Origin: an uncultured Opitutia bacterium
Lineage (GTDB): Bacteria; Verrucomicrobiota; Verrucomicrobiia; Opitutales; Opitutaceae
Direction of reading: 5' to 3'
Length of the DNA stretch: 56,463 nucleotides
Assembly (NCBI GenBank): GCA_903900845.1
Contig: CAIUOU010000107.1
Span: 1-56,463, forward strand
The stretch's first letter is position 1. Each line of letters opens with the position of its first letter. Both the position numbers and the translations under genes were made by a program. Shown piece by piece: positions 26,120 through 35,929 of the stretch. The notes beneath the pieces were generated by a model. It had not been told where the DNA came from, did not search any database, and saw nothing but the letters and a program-made list of their open reading frames with translations.

Positions 26120-27760
26120 ATGGAGGACCGCACTCTTGGGTACCGCGCGCCACTGCTCTGGCTGGTGATGCCGGCCGCGGCCGGACTCACGGCCGGGCAT
26201 TTCGCGGGGCTGGACCACGCGGCCGCACCCCTCGCGCTTGCACTGCCCACCGCGGCTCTCGCGCTGGCGGTAGTCGATCGGCCGCGCATCTGGGCCGCCT
26301 GCCTATCCGTCGCCTTGTTTTGCGCCGGGACGGCCGCCGGAACGCTCCATCGCAATCGCCTCTCCGCCTGGGAGGAACTCCCTCCGCGCGAGGCGGAGCT
26401 GCGACTGAAGATAGAGCGCCTGTTCGCCTCACGTGACTCCGGAAGAGTCTCCGGGCTGGCGGAAGTCGTATCCAGCGAGGTTCATCTCGCCGACCTCTCG
26501 GGCCAGCGGCTGCATTTCTCGCTCAGTGCCCCCGGCCCGGGACCAGGGCCCATCCGCGGAGCGGTGTTCCAGGCCGTCGGCGTGTTGACGGCCCTGCCGA
26601 AACGGCCCCCGCCCGGATCGTTTGAAGACTACCTCGTCGCCGCCGGAATGAACTTCCGGCTGAACCGCGGGCAGCTGCTCGCGGAGGAACGGTCGGCACC
26701 GGCTTACCACCGGTTTTGCGCCGCCGCCGCAACGCGCTTCCGCGAGATCCTGAACCTCGGATTGGCGGGGAAACGGCCGGAAATCGCCGCGCTGCTCCGC
26801 GGCATGATGCTCGGCGAGAAACACGAGATAAGCGACGAGCAGCAGGCGGTTTTCATGCGCAGCGGAAGCATGCATCTTTTTGCGATCAGCGGGTTGAACA
26901 TCGGCGTGATCGCCATCGCGCTGAACGCGCTGCTTGCGCTGGGTCGTGTTACCCGCGGTCCCCGCTTCGTCCTCGCGGCGACGCTCCTCTGGGTGTTCGT
27001 GGACATCACCGGAGCGTCACCCTCGGCGGTGCGCGCGTGGCTGATGGCGACCTTTCTGCAGGCCGCGTTCGTTTTCGGCCGGCCGGGCAACGTGCTGGCA
27101 GCCCTGGCCGCCTCGGCCGCGGCGTCGGTCGCGGTCGCGCCGCTGCAGGTCTTCAGCGCGAGTTTCGTGATGAGCTACGCGATCGTGCTCGCTCTGCTGC
27201 TGCTGGGCCTGCCGCTGGCCGCATGCTGGGCACGCCGCGGAAGACTATGGCGGGACGTGCCGGAGGTGGCTTGGACCCGCGGCCAGGTGATCGTCGCCGC
27301 CGCGTGGACTTGGATCAGCGGGGCGCTCGCCATCGGGGTCGCCACCTCCCTCGTGAGCGTCCTCACCGGCCTGCAGTATTTCCAACTGGTCACGCCCGGA
27401 GCGCTCGTCGCCAACCTCGCGCTGATCCCGGCCGCAATCGGCGTGACGGTCGCGGGATTCGCCTCGCTGCTGTTCGGACTCGGCGGCCTCGACGCGGCGG
27501 CGATCCTCGCCAACCACGCCGCGGCGCTGGTGCTGCTGCTGATCGAGCGCGCCCTGCAGGTCGGCGTCGAGGTGCCCGGCGCCTTCCTCGCCGCCCGCTA
27601 CACCGCCCCGTGGATCGGCCCCGCGGCCCTGACGACGCTGATCGCCACCATCCTAGCCGGCTACGCCCGCGACTGGCGCCACGCAGCCGGGAGCTGGTGG
27701 CCGCCGTTCGCCGTGGTGCTGGTCACGCTGCTGCTCGGGGTGAGCTACGGCGCGGATTGA
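26120..27760 (+). CDS. comEC: ComEC/Rec2-type DNA uptake channel protein, short form
   Basis: ComEC forms the inner-membrane channel for single-stranded DNA in natural transformation. The 546-residue protein begins with three or so membrane helices and a DUF4131-like soluble part, then the competence domain. The best signature is at about residues 228-265 (GMMLGEKHEISDEQ, then MHLFAISGLNIGV). Further motifs are PSAVRAWLMATF and FSASFVMSYAIVLALLLL. The metallo-beta-lactamase-like domain found at the C-terminus of long ComEC proteins is absent. The window shows no other competence gene. Confidence 0.9.
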   Translation: MEDRTLGYRAPLLWLVMPAAAGLTAGHFAGLDHAAAPLALALPTAALALAVVDRPRIWAACLSVALFCAGTAAGTLHRNRLSAWEELPPREAELRLKIERLFASRDSGRVSGLAEVVSSEVHLADLSGQRLHFSLSAPGPGPGPIRGAVFQAVGVLTALPKRPPPGSFEDYLVAAGMNFRLNRGQLLAEERSAPAYHRFCAAAATRFREILNLGLAGKRPEIAALLRGMMLGEKHEISDEQQAVFMRSGSMHLFAISGLNIGVIAIALNALLALGRVTRGPRFVLAATLLWVFVDITGASPSAVRAWLMATFLQAAFVFGRPGNVLAALAASAAASVAVAPLQVFSASFVMSYAIVLALLLLGLPLAACWARRGRLWRDVPEVAWTRGQVIVAAAWTWISGALAIGVATSLVSVLTGLQYFQLVTPGALVANLALIPAAIGVTVAGFASLLFGLGGLDAAAILANHAAALVLLLIERALQVGVEVPGAFLAARYTAPWIGPAALTTLIATILAGYARDWRHAAGSWWPPFAVVLVTLLLGVSYGAD

Positions 27761-27816
27761 CGTCCGGCGCGGAGAGTGCGCTTGAACCCGCCGCGGGCCG
27801 CCGCACCTTTAAACTC

Positions 27817-28091
<275 letters not shown>

Positions 28092-28098
<7 letters not shown>

Positions 28099-28128
28099 GC
28101 GGACGTTTGCCGCGGAGCCGCTCAGGCG
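28092..28128. terminator. Shared bidirectional hairpin holding both stop codons
   Basis: A perfect 11-bp stem (28092-28102 with 28118-28128) and 15-nt loop lies between two converging genes. Each arm contains the TGA stop codon of one gene. No T tract is seen, so termination would need another factor. Confidence 0.55.
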
Positions 28129-28892
28129 AACTCGAAGTCCGCGGCGAGAACGAGATGGTCGCTGGCCGGGGTAGGCTCCACGCGATGAGCCACGCAGCGG
28201 AGGTGGTTGTTGTGGAAGATATGGTCGAGGACGTAGGGGCGGCGCCGCCAGGTGGGGCGCATGTCCTGGACGGTCCTGAACCCGCGCGCCGCGAATTCCG
28301 CCACAAGCGACGCGTGGCCGCTCACGTTGAAGTCACCCGCCAGGAGCATCGGTCCCTTCGCCGCCTCCAGCTGCTCCGCCACCATCCGGCGCTGGAAAGG
28401 ATTACGCGTGCTGCTCGAACCAAGCATGAAGAAAGCCAGCAGATGGGTGTTGAGAAGCTGAACCTCGCGCCCGGCGATGATCGTGCGCGCGCCGATGAGC
28501 AAGCGGTCGGTGGGCGTCGTCCGCCGGCCCTGGAAATCAAACTCGATCGGCGGCGACGGCAGGTCCAGCCGCGTGCAATCGCTCAGCTCGGCGCGCGCGA
28601 GGATCGCCAGGCCGACGCCGAACGGCAGCTCGCGGGGATCGGCGCGGGGATAGCTGAACCAGCCGTGGTACCCGGGCAGCGCATCCCGCAGCCGGGTGTA
28701 GTTGGGCGGCGGCACCACCTGCCTCCCGCCGGGCTGCGCGTGCTCGACCTCCTGCAACATCACGATGTCGGCGTCATGCCGGCGGATCTCGGCCAGGGTC
28801 AGATCCAGTCGCAACGGGGCCTCGTCGGGACGCTCTTCGTCCCAACACTGCCCGAACTGCATGTTGAACTGGAGGACCCGGAAGCGGCTCAT
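28122..28892 (-). CDS. Endonuclease/exonuclease/phosphatase family hydrolase
   Basis: The protein has 256 residues with the EEP fold. Motifs are VLQFNMQFG (residues 6-14, metal-site Asn), DIVMLQEVEH (about 42-51, catalytic Glu), LLNTHLLAF (about 144), LLAGDFNVSG (about 182-191, Asp and Asn ligands), VLDHIFHNN and a C-terminal ASDHLVLAADF with the catalytic Asp-His. All metal and catalytic residues are present. No signal peptide is seen, so it acts in the cytoplasm. Members hydrolyse phosphodiesters in DNA, lipids or inositol phosphates, and the substrate is unknown here. Confidence 0.88.
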   Translation of the reverse strand: MSRFRVLQFNMQFGQCWDEERPDEAPLRLDLTLAEIRRHDADIVMLQEVEHAQPGGRQVVPPPNYTRLRDALPGYHGWFSYPRADPRELPFGVGLAILARAELSDCTRLDLPSPPIEFDFQGRRTTPTDRLLIGARTIIAGREVQLLNTHLLAFFMLGSSSTRNPFQRRMVAEQLEAAKGPMLLAGDFNVSGHASLVAEFAARGFRTVQDMRPTWRRRPYVLDHIFHNNHLRCVAHRVEPTPASDHLVLAADFEFA

Positions 28893-28905
28893 GCGGAGCG
28901 CGCCT

Positions 28906-29472
28906 TCAGCGGGCGGGAGCGGCTCCGCCCGCCGCCGGAGTCAGGGGTGCGTCAGCCAAAGCCCGGTCCGGCTCCCCGGAATTCTTGCGGAAGACGAAGC
29001 GGTTGATCTTCGCGGTCGTAGCGCCACCCAGGGCGGAAAATCGCGCCATGTTGCTCGCGCTCGCTGCGTCGAGACTGTCCTGGTACCTTTTCACCGTGGG
29101 CGGGCGGATCGTCTCCTCCTTGGTGGAACGGGCGGATGACTGGTGATCGAAGGCGCTCATCGGCCGCGGCAGCGTCTCGGGCGCCCGAACCTCCTTGCCG
29201 ATCATTTCCTTTTCCCGCGTCTCACCCGTGCTAACCGGCGCCCGACGCGCGCCGAGGGAGGAGTCCTTCCGTTCCACAACGGGGGGCACCACGCGGCTCT
29301 CCTGCACCTGCGTGTTGACCGAACCGGACGGCGCCTGTCGATCGGGCGCAAGACCGGGTGCCGGGGCGAACGGCGCGTTGCGCTGCGCCGGGTTGACCGG
29401 ACTGGTGGCATCGGCACCCCGCGCGCCCGGGATCACGGACAAAAGCACGACGGCGGCGATTCGGGAACGCAT
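28906..29472 (-). CDS. Secreted low-complexity protein of unknown function
   Basis: The protein has 188 residues. A short signal peptide covers about 1-19. The rest is rich in Pro, Ala, Ser, Arg and Glu and looks mostly disordered. The only ordered-looking part is near residues 125-160 (RYQDSLDAASASNMARF, TTAKINRFVFRKN). No domain is recognised. It lies 13 bp upstream of the EEP hydrolase on the same strand, so the two may be co-transcribed. Confidence 0.6.
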   Translation of the reverse strand: MRSRIAAVVLLSVIPGARGADATSPVNPAQRNAPFAPAPGLAPDRQAPSGSVNTQVQESRVVPPVVERKDSSLGARRAPVSTGETREKEMIGKEVRAPETLPRPMSAFDHQSSARSTKEETIRPPTVKRYQDSLDAASASNMARFSALGGATTAKINRFVFRKNSGEPDRALADAPLTPAAGGAAPAR

Positions 29473-29544
29473 AACGGGGGACGTAGGTTTGATGTCCTTC
29501 GGCGGAATCGCCGCCAGCTAAAACTCCGCGCGGGACCGGCGGTC

Positions 29545-30891
29545 CTACTCCGGCTCCGCGGAGCCCTCGGTCACCCAACCGCGGGCCTCGGGAACCGCCG
29601 CGAGGAAGCGGGCGAGCGCAGCGCTCAGGTGTTCGGCATAGCGGAAATGCGCGCCCATGCCCGTGCGCAGCTCGGCCTCGTAGATGAACTTGTCCGCGTG
29701 CGTTCCGTGCTCGAAGGGCGTCTGGGCTCCGAGCAACAGGGAATGCACGTAGGCCGGGGAGCCGCGCGCCAGCAGCTCGCGGGTCAGCGCCAGCTGGTCC
29801 CCAAGCAACCGCGCATGAACGGAGCGATCGACCTCTGGCGGCAGATAGAACCCGGCTTGAATGAAAGGCGTGTAGCGATGGCCGGTTCGATGGCGGTTCA
29901 AGTCGCGCAGTTCGGCGATCGCCATGTTGTTCCAGGCGAAACTAACGCGCATCCGGCGCGTGGCGGTTCCCTGCTGACCGTAACGGTTGACGCGGTGGCG
30001 CAACGCCTCGGCGACCGGCTGCGTCTCCGGCAGCCAGGGAGGAGTGGCGCGGTCGACGTGAACCCAAACCTCGTCACGCAAGGCCTCGCACGAAAGCCGC
30101 TCGCGCCCCAGCGCGAGCGAGCACTCCAGCTCCTGCCTGGCCTGCTCCCGATAGGATTCGTCGGCCTGGCTATGCCGCATCAGCCGCGGCGACTGCTTTA
30201 AAAGCTCCTCCCGGATGAGGCGGGCCGCGGCCTGGGCCTCGGGATGCGGAAGCGACGCGAGGTGCTTCACCGTCATCGCCCACATCCGCGAGGACTGCAC
30301 CAGCCCGAGATTGGTGCGCGTCGCCACCGGAATGAAGTAGCGGGCCCGATCGAGGGCGAAGTTCTTCCGCAACCGGTTCGCCACCGCCGGGCTCGCGCCA
30401 GCCGGCAGACGCACACGGTGTGGCTCCGCGGTTCCGAGCGCATCGAGCCGCGCATACTCCGCATGGTAGGCGGCGAACGCCCGGCTGACCATGTCCCGCC
30501 AGCGACCTGCGAGGTCAGCCGGGATCCCGAGTTCCTCCGCCGACGGCACGTTGGCGGCGTCCATGGTGATGTAGCGCGTGCTCGATTCCTGGCCGTCGGC
30601 CATGGTCGCGATCTCAAACACCTTGTACGCTAGCCACATCGAGACGTCATCGAGGGCGATCGCGAGCCCGCCGGTCAGGCCGCCGATCGAGGCGTGGCCG
30701 TAGTCGACAAACTTCAGGATCCGGTCGATCGAGGCGTCGGGATGGGCGAGGTCGACTTTAGCGAGGATGGCCGCCAGGCCCTCGTTGCTGCGCGAATAAC
30801 GCGCCAGCACCGAGGCGAGCAATTCCGGGGTGACCTTAGGAAGGTCGGCGGCGGAAGGCGGGGGTACGAGTGCTAGCCCGGTGATTCTCAT
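29545..30891 (-). CDS. thyX: FAD-dependent thymidylate synthase-like protein with two ThyX-type halves
   Basis: The protein has 448 residues, about twice the length of classical ThyX. The first half has YGHASIGG (64-71), then DDVSMWLAYKVFEI and QESSTRY (101-107), the pattern of a ThyX motif that lacks the RHR part. The second half has NRHRTGHRYTPF (332-343), which keeps RHR, and a C-terminal ThyX-type helix region (QTPFEHGTHADKFIYEAELR). ThyX methylates dUMP using FAD, NADPH and methylene-tetrahydrofolate. Long ThyX-annotated proteins like this are known in Verrucomicrobiota. Whether both halves are active is unclear. It is upstream of nothing obviously related. Confidence 0.8.
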   Translation of the reverse strand: MRITGLALVPPPSAADLPKVTPELLASVLARYSRSNEGLAAILAKVDLAHPDASIDRILKFVDYGHASIGGLTGGLAIALDDVSMWLAYKVFEIATMADGQESSTRYITMDAANVPSAEELGIPADLAGRWRDMVSRAFAAYHAEYARLDALGTAEPHRVRLPAGASPAVANRLRKNFALDRARYFIPVATRTNLGLVQSSRMWAMTVKHLASLPHPEAQAAARLIREELLKQSPRLMRHSQADESYREQARQELECSLALGRERLSCEALRDEVWVHVDRATPPWLPETQPVAEALRHRVNRYGQQGTATRRMRVSFAWNNMAIAELRDLNRHRTGHRYTPFIQAGFYLPPEVDRSVHARLLGDQLALTRELLARGSPAYVHSLLLGAQTPFEHGTHADKFIYEAELRTGMGAHFRYAEHLSAALARFLAAVPEARGWVTEGSAEPE

Positions 30892-30915
30892 GCGGCGCGG
30901 AAGATGGCCGCAAAG

Positions 30916-30938
30916 CGGGGCCTCTGGCGCAAGCCCCG
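30916..30938 (-). terminator. Possible terminator of the nuo operon
   Basis: A 6-bp stem (CGGGGC with GCCCCG) with an 11-nt loop lies 56 bp beyond the nuoN stop on the minus strand and is followed there by CTTT. It is weak, and the rest of the 102-bp gap shows nothing better. Confidence 0.3.
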
Positions 30939-30993
30939 AGGGGAGGTCCGCGGCGGAATGATCCGGGGGCGGCGGCCGGCCCGCGACCGAACC

Positions 30994-32520
30994 TCAGCGC
31001 AGGGTCAGGAGTTCCCCGAGCGGGCCGGGATAGAAGCCGATGGCGATCGAGGCCAGAGCGAGAGCGCCGAGCACGAAAGCCGCGACGGGCGTGACTGGCG
31101 AGCGTTCGGGACGAGCGGGACCCGCTCCTTCGCCGGACGGAGGCGTCCAGGTCTCGAAGAAGGCCGCCTTTATCCATCCGAAGTAATAATAGATGGAGAT
31201 CACCACGCCGAGCGCCGCGACCGCGAGCAAGGCACGTGCCCCGGCCTGGAAGGCGGATACCAGGATGAACAACTTGCCCATGAAGCCGGCGAGCGGCGGG
31301 ATGCCGGCGAGCGAACCGAGCCCGATCGCCAGCACCGCCCCGAGTAAGGGATTCTCCTTGGCGAGCCCGTGGTAATGGTCGAGTTCCTGTTCGGAGTCGT
31401 CCTGACCGGCCACATGGGCCATCACGCCGAAGACCGCGAAGGAGGCCGCGAGGTACGCAAAGAGATAGAAGTAAACCGCGCCCGCGGCCATTGGGGTCTG
31501 CGCCGAGGCGATGACGCCCAGCAGCAGGAAACCCGCGTGCGAGACTCCGGAGAGACCGATCAACCGCTTCACGTTGTGCTGGGTGAGGGCGGCGATGTTA
31601 CCGAAGAGGAGCGTGGCGGCGGCAATCGCGGTGAGCACCGGCGTTGTGAGCCAGCCGTAGGCCGCGAACGCCCCGCCCTGTCCGCACAGCGCCATCAGCA
31701 CGGCGAAACCGGCGCCCTTGGAGGCGACTGCGAGGAACGCGGTGACCGGCGTAGGCGCGCCCTGGTAGACATCCGGCACCCAGATCTGGAACGGGAAGGC
31801 GCCGATCTTGAAGGCCACGCCCGCCAGCACCAGCACCACCCCGAGCGAGGCCACGAAGTTGTCGGGGTTGGCAGCGAGGAAGCGGGAGAGCTCGGCGAAA
31901 TGCAGCGCCTGGGTGGTGTGGCCGGGTAGGGCCGGGTTGCCGGCCACGCCGTAGAGCAGGACGATACCGAAGAGCAGCAGCCCGGAGCTGAGCGCGCCCA
32001 TCACCACGAACTTGAGGCCGGCCTCGAGGGAGGCGGTGCTCCCGCGGAAATAACCGACCAGAAGGTAGAGACCGATGGTGGCGGCCTCGAGCGCGACGAA
32101 CAGCATCACGAAGTGGTTGCTTTGGGCGAGGAGCATCATCGCCGCCGTGACCACAAGCAGGATGTGGTGGAACTCGACCCGCGGGGCGGTGTGGCGCGGG
32201 AGGGTCACACGGGCCAGCAGGCAGACGAACAGCGCGGAGAGGACAAAAAACACCCGCATCAGCTGACCGCTCGTGCCATGGAAGAGCAGGCCGTTGAAGG
32301 TCTCGCGGCCGACCGCGACCGAGCTCCAATTAAGCGCAAGCCCGAGCAACGTGCCCAGCAGGCCCGCGGCCGCGACGTCGGGAATGACACCGTGCAGCCG
32401 CCGCGGCAGCACGATCTCCAGGCCGAGCAGCAGCAGCGCGATGCAGCCGAGCATGAGCTCGGGCATGATGGCGCCCCAGAGATTGTCGGCGGCGGCGAGA
32501 CGGAGCGCTTCGAGGGTCAT
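30994..32520 (-). CDS. nuoN: NADH-quinone oxidoreductase subunit N
   Basis: This is a 508-residue antiporter-like membrane subunit of complex I with about 14 helices. Typical segments are MPELMLGCIALLLLGLE near the N-terminus, FKIGAFPFQIWVPDVYQGAPTPVTAFL at about 235-260 with the conserved Lys, and RLIGLSGVSHAGFLLLG at about 320. It is the last gene of the operon and its ATG overlaps the nuoM stop (ATGA at 32517-32520). It takes part in proton pumping. Confidence 0.97.
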   Translation of the reverse strand: MTLEALRLAAADNLWGAIMPELMLGCIALLLLGLEIVLPRRLHGVIPDVAAAGLLGTLLGLALNWSSVAVGRETFNGLLFHGTSGQLMRVFFVLSALFVCLLARVTLPRHTAPRVEFHHILLVVTAAMMLLAQSNHFVMLFVALEAATIGLYLLVGYFRGSTASLEAGLKFVVMGALSSGLLLFGIVLLYGVAGNPALPGHTTQALHFAELSRFLAANPDNFVASLGVVLVLAGVAFKIGAFPFQIWVPDVYQGAPTPVTAFLAVASKGAGFAVLMALCGQGGAFAAYGWLTTPVLTAIAAATLLFGNIAALTQHNVKRLIGLSGVSHAGFLLLGVIASAQTPMAAGAVYFYLFAYLAASFAVFGVMAHVAGQDDSEQELDHYHGLAKENPLLGAVLAIGLGSLAGIPPLAGFMGKLFILVSAFQAGARALLAVAALGVVISIYYYFGWIKAAFFETWTPPSGEGAGPARPERSPVTPVAAFVLGALALASIAIGFYPGPLGELLTLR

Positions 32521-34034
32521 CGGGAGGCGGAGGCGGCCGCGACCGGGGAGGCGGGTAGCGCCGGGTTGATGGCCGGGGAGAGCGAACGCGGCCAGAAGCC
32601 GATGAAGAGAAGGGCGGCCAACAGCACGAGGGCCGGCACCCGCTCGGACCAGCGGAGATCAGAGGGCGCCTGGCGCGACGCCACCTCGTTCATGCGCTCC
32701 GTGGCGGGCCCGAAGAACACCCGGGACGCGGCGCGCAGGCCGTAGACGGCGGAGATCACGACCCCGGAGACGGCGAGGGCGGTGATAAGCGGCGAGTATT
32801 TCCAGAGGGCCACGAAAATCGCGAGTTCACCCCAGAAGTTGGCGAAACCCGGCAGGCCGATGCTGGCGAACGTGGCCGCGACAAACAGCGCGGCGAGCAC
32901 CGGGGCCGGCCGCGCGAGCCCGCCCATTTCGTCGAGGGCGAAGGTCTGGGTGCGGTGGTGGATGCAGGTGGCGAGCTGGAACAGCAGCGCGACCGACAAG
33001 CCGTGCGCGACCATCATCAGGATCACGCCGCCTACTCCGACGGCGGAACCGGCGGCGATGCCGAGGAAAGCATATCCCATGTGCATCACCGAGCTGTAAC
33101 CGATCATCTGCTTGAGATCCCGTTGGGCAATGGTGACGAAGCCTACGATCAGCACGTTTCCGATCACCGCGAGCCAGGCGAGCGCCGAGGCCCAATGGGC
33201 GTGGCCGGCCGGCAGCAGCGGGAGGGCGACCTGGATGAGGGTATACAGGCCGAACTTCTTCAGCACACCGGCGTGGAGCATGGCGTTGGAGCTCGGCGCG
33301 GCGCCGTAGCCGAGCGGGGCCCAGGTGTGGAGCGGCCAGAGCGAGACCAAGACGCCGAGGCCGAGCGCCAACAGACCGAACAGGTCGCGTTGCACGGCCT
33401 CCGCCAACGGAAAGCGCGCCAGATGCTCGCGGAGCGCGATGAGATCGAAGGTGTTCGCGCCGCTCCGGGCGTACAAGGCGATCAGGCCGAGGAGCGAGAT
33501 CATCGCGCCCAGCGTGAGATAGATCGTCATCTTCATCGCCGCGTACCCGCGGTCGCGCCCGCCCCAGACACCGACCATGATGAACGTAGGGATCAGGGCC
33601 AGTTCGTGGAAGAAATACAGGAAGAGGATATCCACGCTCGCGAAGACGCCCATCAGGCCGCCCTGCATCACGAGCAGGAGCATCAGGTAGATCTTCAGCC
33701 GCTCGGCCTGCGACTGGATGGCATAGAGACCGGCGGCGAAGCCGACGATGCCCGCCATCACGAAGAGGGGCAGGGCCACGCCGTTGAGCCCGAGCTTCAG
33801 CGAGACGCCGAGGCCGTCGAGGCCGGTCGAGTACTGTCGGAGAAACGCGTAGCCGGAAACCGGAGTCTGGGCCGAATAGTGCCACCAGACGTGCAGCGCC
33901 ATCAGCAGCGGGATACCGAAGCCGACATAGGCCAGACGCACGGACCACCGCTTGGGCAGTCCGCAGCCGATCGCCAGCGCGACCGCGAGGGGCGCGACGA
34001 TGGCGATGAGCAAGGGATCAAACAGGGCGGCCAT
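32517..34034 (-). CDS. nuoM: NADH-quinone oxidoreductase subunit M
   Basis: This is a 505-residue antiporter-like membrane subunit. Signatures are LFLYFFHELALIPTFIMVGVWG at about 140-161 with the key Glu, LWPLHTWAPLGYGAAPSSNAMLHAGVLKKFG at about 236-266 with the key Lys, and LKQMIGYSSVMHMGYAFLG. The Glu and Lys residues of the proton channel are present. It lies 4 bp after nuoL and overlaps nuoN. Confidence 0.97.
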   Translation of the reverse strand: MAALFDPLLIAIVAPLAVALAIGCGLPKRWSVRLAYVGFGIPLLMALHVWWHYSAQTPVSGYAFLRQYSTGLDGLGVSLKLGLNGVALPLFVMAGIVGFAAGLYAIQSQAERLKIYLMLLLVMQGGLMGVFASVDILFLYFFHELALIPTFIMVGVWGGRDRGYAAMKMTIYLTLGAMISLLGLIALYARSGANTFDLIALREHLARFPLAEAVQRDLFGLLALGLGVLVSLWPLHTWAPLGYGAAPSSNAMLHAGVLKKFGLYTLIQVALPLLPAGHAHWASALAWLAVIGNVLIVGFVTIAQRDLKQMIGYSSVMHMGYAFLGIAAGSAVGVGGVILMMVAHGLSVALLFQLATCIHHRTQTFALDEMGGLARPAPVLAALFVAATFASIGLPGFANFWGELAIFVALWKYSPLITALAVSGVVISAVYGLRAASRVFFGPATERMNEVASRQAPSDLRWSERVPALVLLAALLFIGFWPRSLSPAINPALPASPVAAASASR

Positions 34035-34038
34035 GGGG

Positions 34039-35925
34039 TCAGAAGGTCAGGTAGCCCGTGGCGGCGGCCCAGAGCGCGGCGATGCCGAGGAGAAACCAGT
34101 AGGCGTAGGTGTTGGCGTTGCCGGTGTGCAGTGCGCGCGCCCCGAGGCCGAAGAGGCCGACCACGCCGGCCAGGCCGCGCACGATCAGGCCGGCCAGCAG
34201 GATCTGCTCGAGGAAGTTCAGCAGCATGGCGAACCGCTGCTGTACTTTCGCGACGTACCAGCCGTAGCCGCGATCGAAAGACTCGCGCAGCGCCCCGAGC
34301 AGCCCGAAAAGACCGGGGGCGCGCCGCGCCAGGGCGTCGTCGCCGGCGGGACGATAGAGAATCCACGCGGCGCCCGCCCCGACGAGCAGCACGGCGATAC
34401 TGGTCGCCAGGATGACACTGTGAGCGGCACCCGTCGGGTGGACGACCTCGTCCATGATGCCGTCGAAGCTCCCTCCCAGCGCGACGTTGAAGAACCATCC
34501 ATGACCGCTGACAACCGAAAGCGCGGCGAGCAGCCCGAGGGGCGCCGTCAGCGTGAGGCCGCCCTCGTGCGCATCCCTCGCCCCCTCCCCGCGCGCCTCG
34601 CCGAGGAACGTGATGCGCCAAAGGCGCAGCATGTAAAACGCGGTGAGGGCCGCGGTAAACGCGAGCACGCCGAAGACGGCGGGATCCTTCGCCCAGGCGA
34701 GATAGAGGATCGCATCCTTGGAGAAGAATCCCGCGAGACCCGGCAGGCCGATGATCGCGAGTACTCCGACCGTGAACGTCCAGAAGGTGAATGGCATCCG
34801 GCGGCGCAGCCCACCCATCCGGAAGATGTCCTGTTCGTGGTGACAGCCGTGGATGACCGAGCCGGAACCGAGGAAGAGCAGCGCCTTGAAGAAAGCGTGG
34901 GTTGTGAGATGGAACATCGCCGCGCCCGCACCCGCCGCCATCAGATGAAAGTGATCGTCGTGCGCCACCTTGAGCGAGCCCAGGCCGAACGCGGCCACCA
35001 TGTAGCCGAGCTGCGAAAGCGTGGAGTAGGCCAGGACCTTCTTGATGTCGCTCTGGGTCACCGCGCAAAGCGCCGCGTAGAGCGCCGTGACCACTCCCGT
35101 CCACATGATCACGGTGAGCGCATCGGGTACCATCAGCATCTCGATGCGGCAGAGCATGTAGATGCCGGCGGCGACCATGGTCGCGGCGTGGATCAGGGCG
35201 GAAACGGGCGTCGGGCCCTCCATGGCGTCCGGCAGCCAGACGTGCAGCGGGAGCTGGGCCGACTTGCCCACCGCCCCGCAGAACAGGAGCAGCGGAATAC
35301 CCGCCGAAACCACCGCTCCACCCTCCGTGGCCGAGGCGAGTGCGTCGAGCTGCGTGGTGCCGAAACGGGCCTGGCACCAGACGATGCCCAGCAGGAAGCC
35401 GAAGTCCCCGACCCGATTGACGATGAAAGCTTTTTTCGCGGCGTCGGCGGCGGACTGGCGCTCATGGTAGTGGTTGATCAGCAGCCACGAGCTGAAGCCC
35501 ACCAGTTCCCAGAAGAGGAACATCATGACCAGGTTGTCCGCGAGGACGATGCCGGTCATCGAGAACATGAAGATCGAGAGCCCGCCGAAGTAGCGCCCGC
35601 GGGCCTCGTCGTCGCGCATGTACCCGAGGGAGAAGACGTGAACGCAAAGCCCGACGACGCCGACGACGGTGAGCATCAGCGCGGCGAGGTCGTCGAACTT
35701 GACCCCGAGGGTGAAGGTCCAGTCGCCTACCCGCAGCCATTCGGCCGAATCCGTGAACCGGTGCCCGCCGAGGGCGAGCACGAGGGCGTTGGCGGCTAAG
35801 AGGGCCGCCGCGCCCGCGGAGACGACGGCGGCCGCCGCGCCACGCCGCCGCAGGAAGAGCGCGATGACGGCGGCCGAAAGCAGCGGCACGGCCAGCGCGA
35901 TGACGGAGAACGGATTGAACGTCAT
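34039..35925 (-). CDS. nuoL: NADH-quinone oxidoreductase subunit L
   Basis: The start at 35925 (MTFNPFSVIALAVPLL) gives 628 residues; the frame opens 23 codons earlier but only over the nuoK end. It is the largest antiporter-like subunit and has the long lateral helix. Signatures are FLFWELVGFSSWLLINHYHE with the key Glu, QLPLHVWLPDAMEGPTPVSALIHAATMVAAG, and KKVLAYSTLSQLGYMVAA. It follows nuoK by 4 bp and is followed 4 bp later by nuoM. Confidence 0.97.
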   Translation of the reverse strand: MTFNPFSVIALAVPLLSAAVIALFLRRRGAAAAVVSAGAAALLAANALVLALGGHRFTDSAEWLRVGDWTFTLGVKFDDLAALMLTVVGVVGLCVHVFSLGYMRDDEARGRYFGGLSIFMFSMTGIVLADNLVMMFLFWELVGFSSWLLINHYHERQSAADAAKKAFIVNRVGDFGFLLGIVWCQARFGTTQLDALASATEGGAVVSAGIPLLLFCGAVGKSAQLPLHVWLPDAMEGPTPVSALIHAATMVAAGIYMLCRIEMLMVPDALTVIMWTGVVTALYAALCAVTQSDIKKVLAYSTLSQLGYMVAAFGLGSLKVAHDDHFHLMAAGAGAAMFHLTTHAFFKALLFLGSGSVIHGCHHEQDIFRMGGLRRRMPFTFWTFTVGVLAIIGLPGLAGFFSKDAILYLAWAKDPAVFGVLAFTAALTAFYMLRLWRITFLGEARGEGARDAHEGGLTLTAPLGLLAALSVVSGHGWFFNVALGGSFDGIMDEVVHPTGAAHSVILATSIAVLLVGAGAAWILYRPAGDDALARRAPGLFGLLGALRESFDRGYGWYVAKVQQRFAMLLNFLEQILLAGLIVRGLAGVVGLFGLGARALHTGNANTYAYWFLLGIAALWAAATGYLTF

Positions 35926-35929
35926 GGGC

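Noticed and set aside
33902-35377. 491-codon minus-strand open frame overlapping nuoL and nuoM
   Set aside because: It overlaps nuoL and the nuoM start in a different frame and has shadow-type Arg/Gly/His composition.
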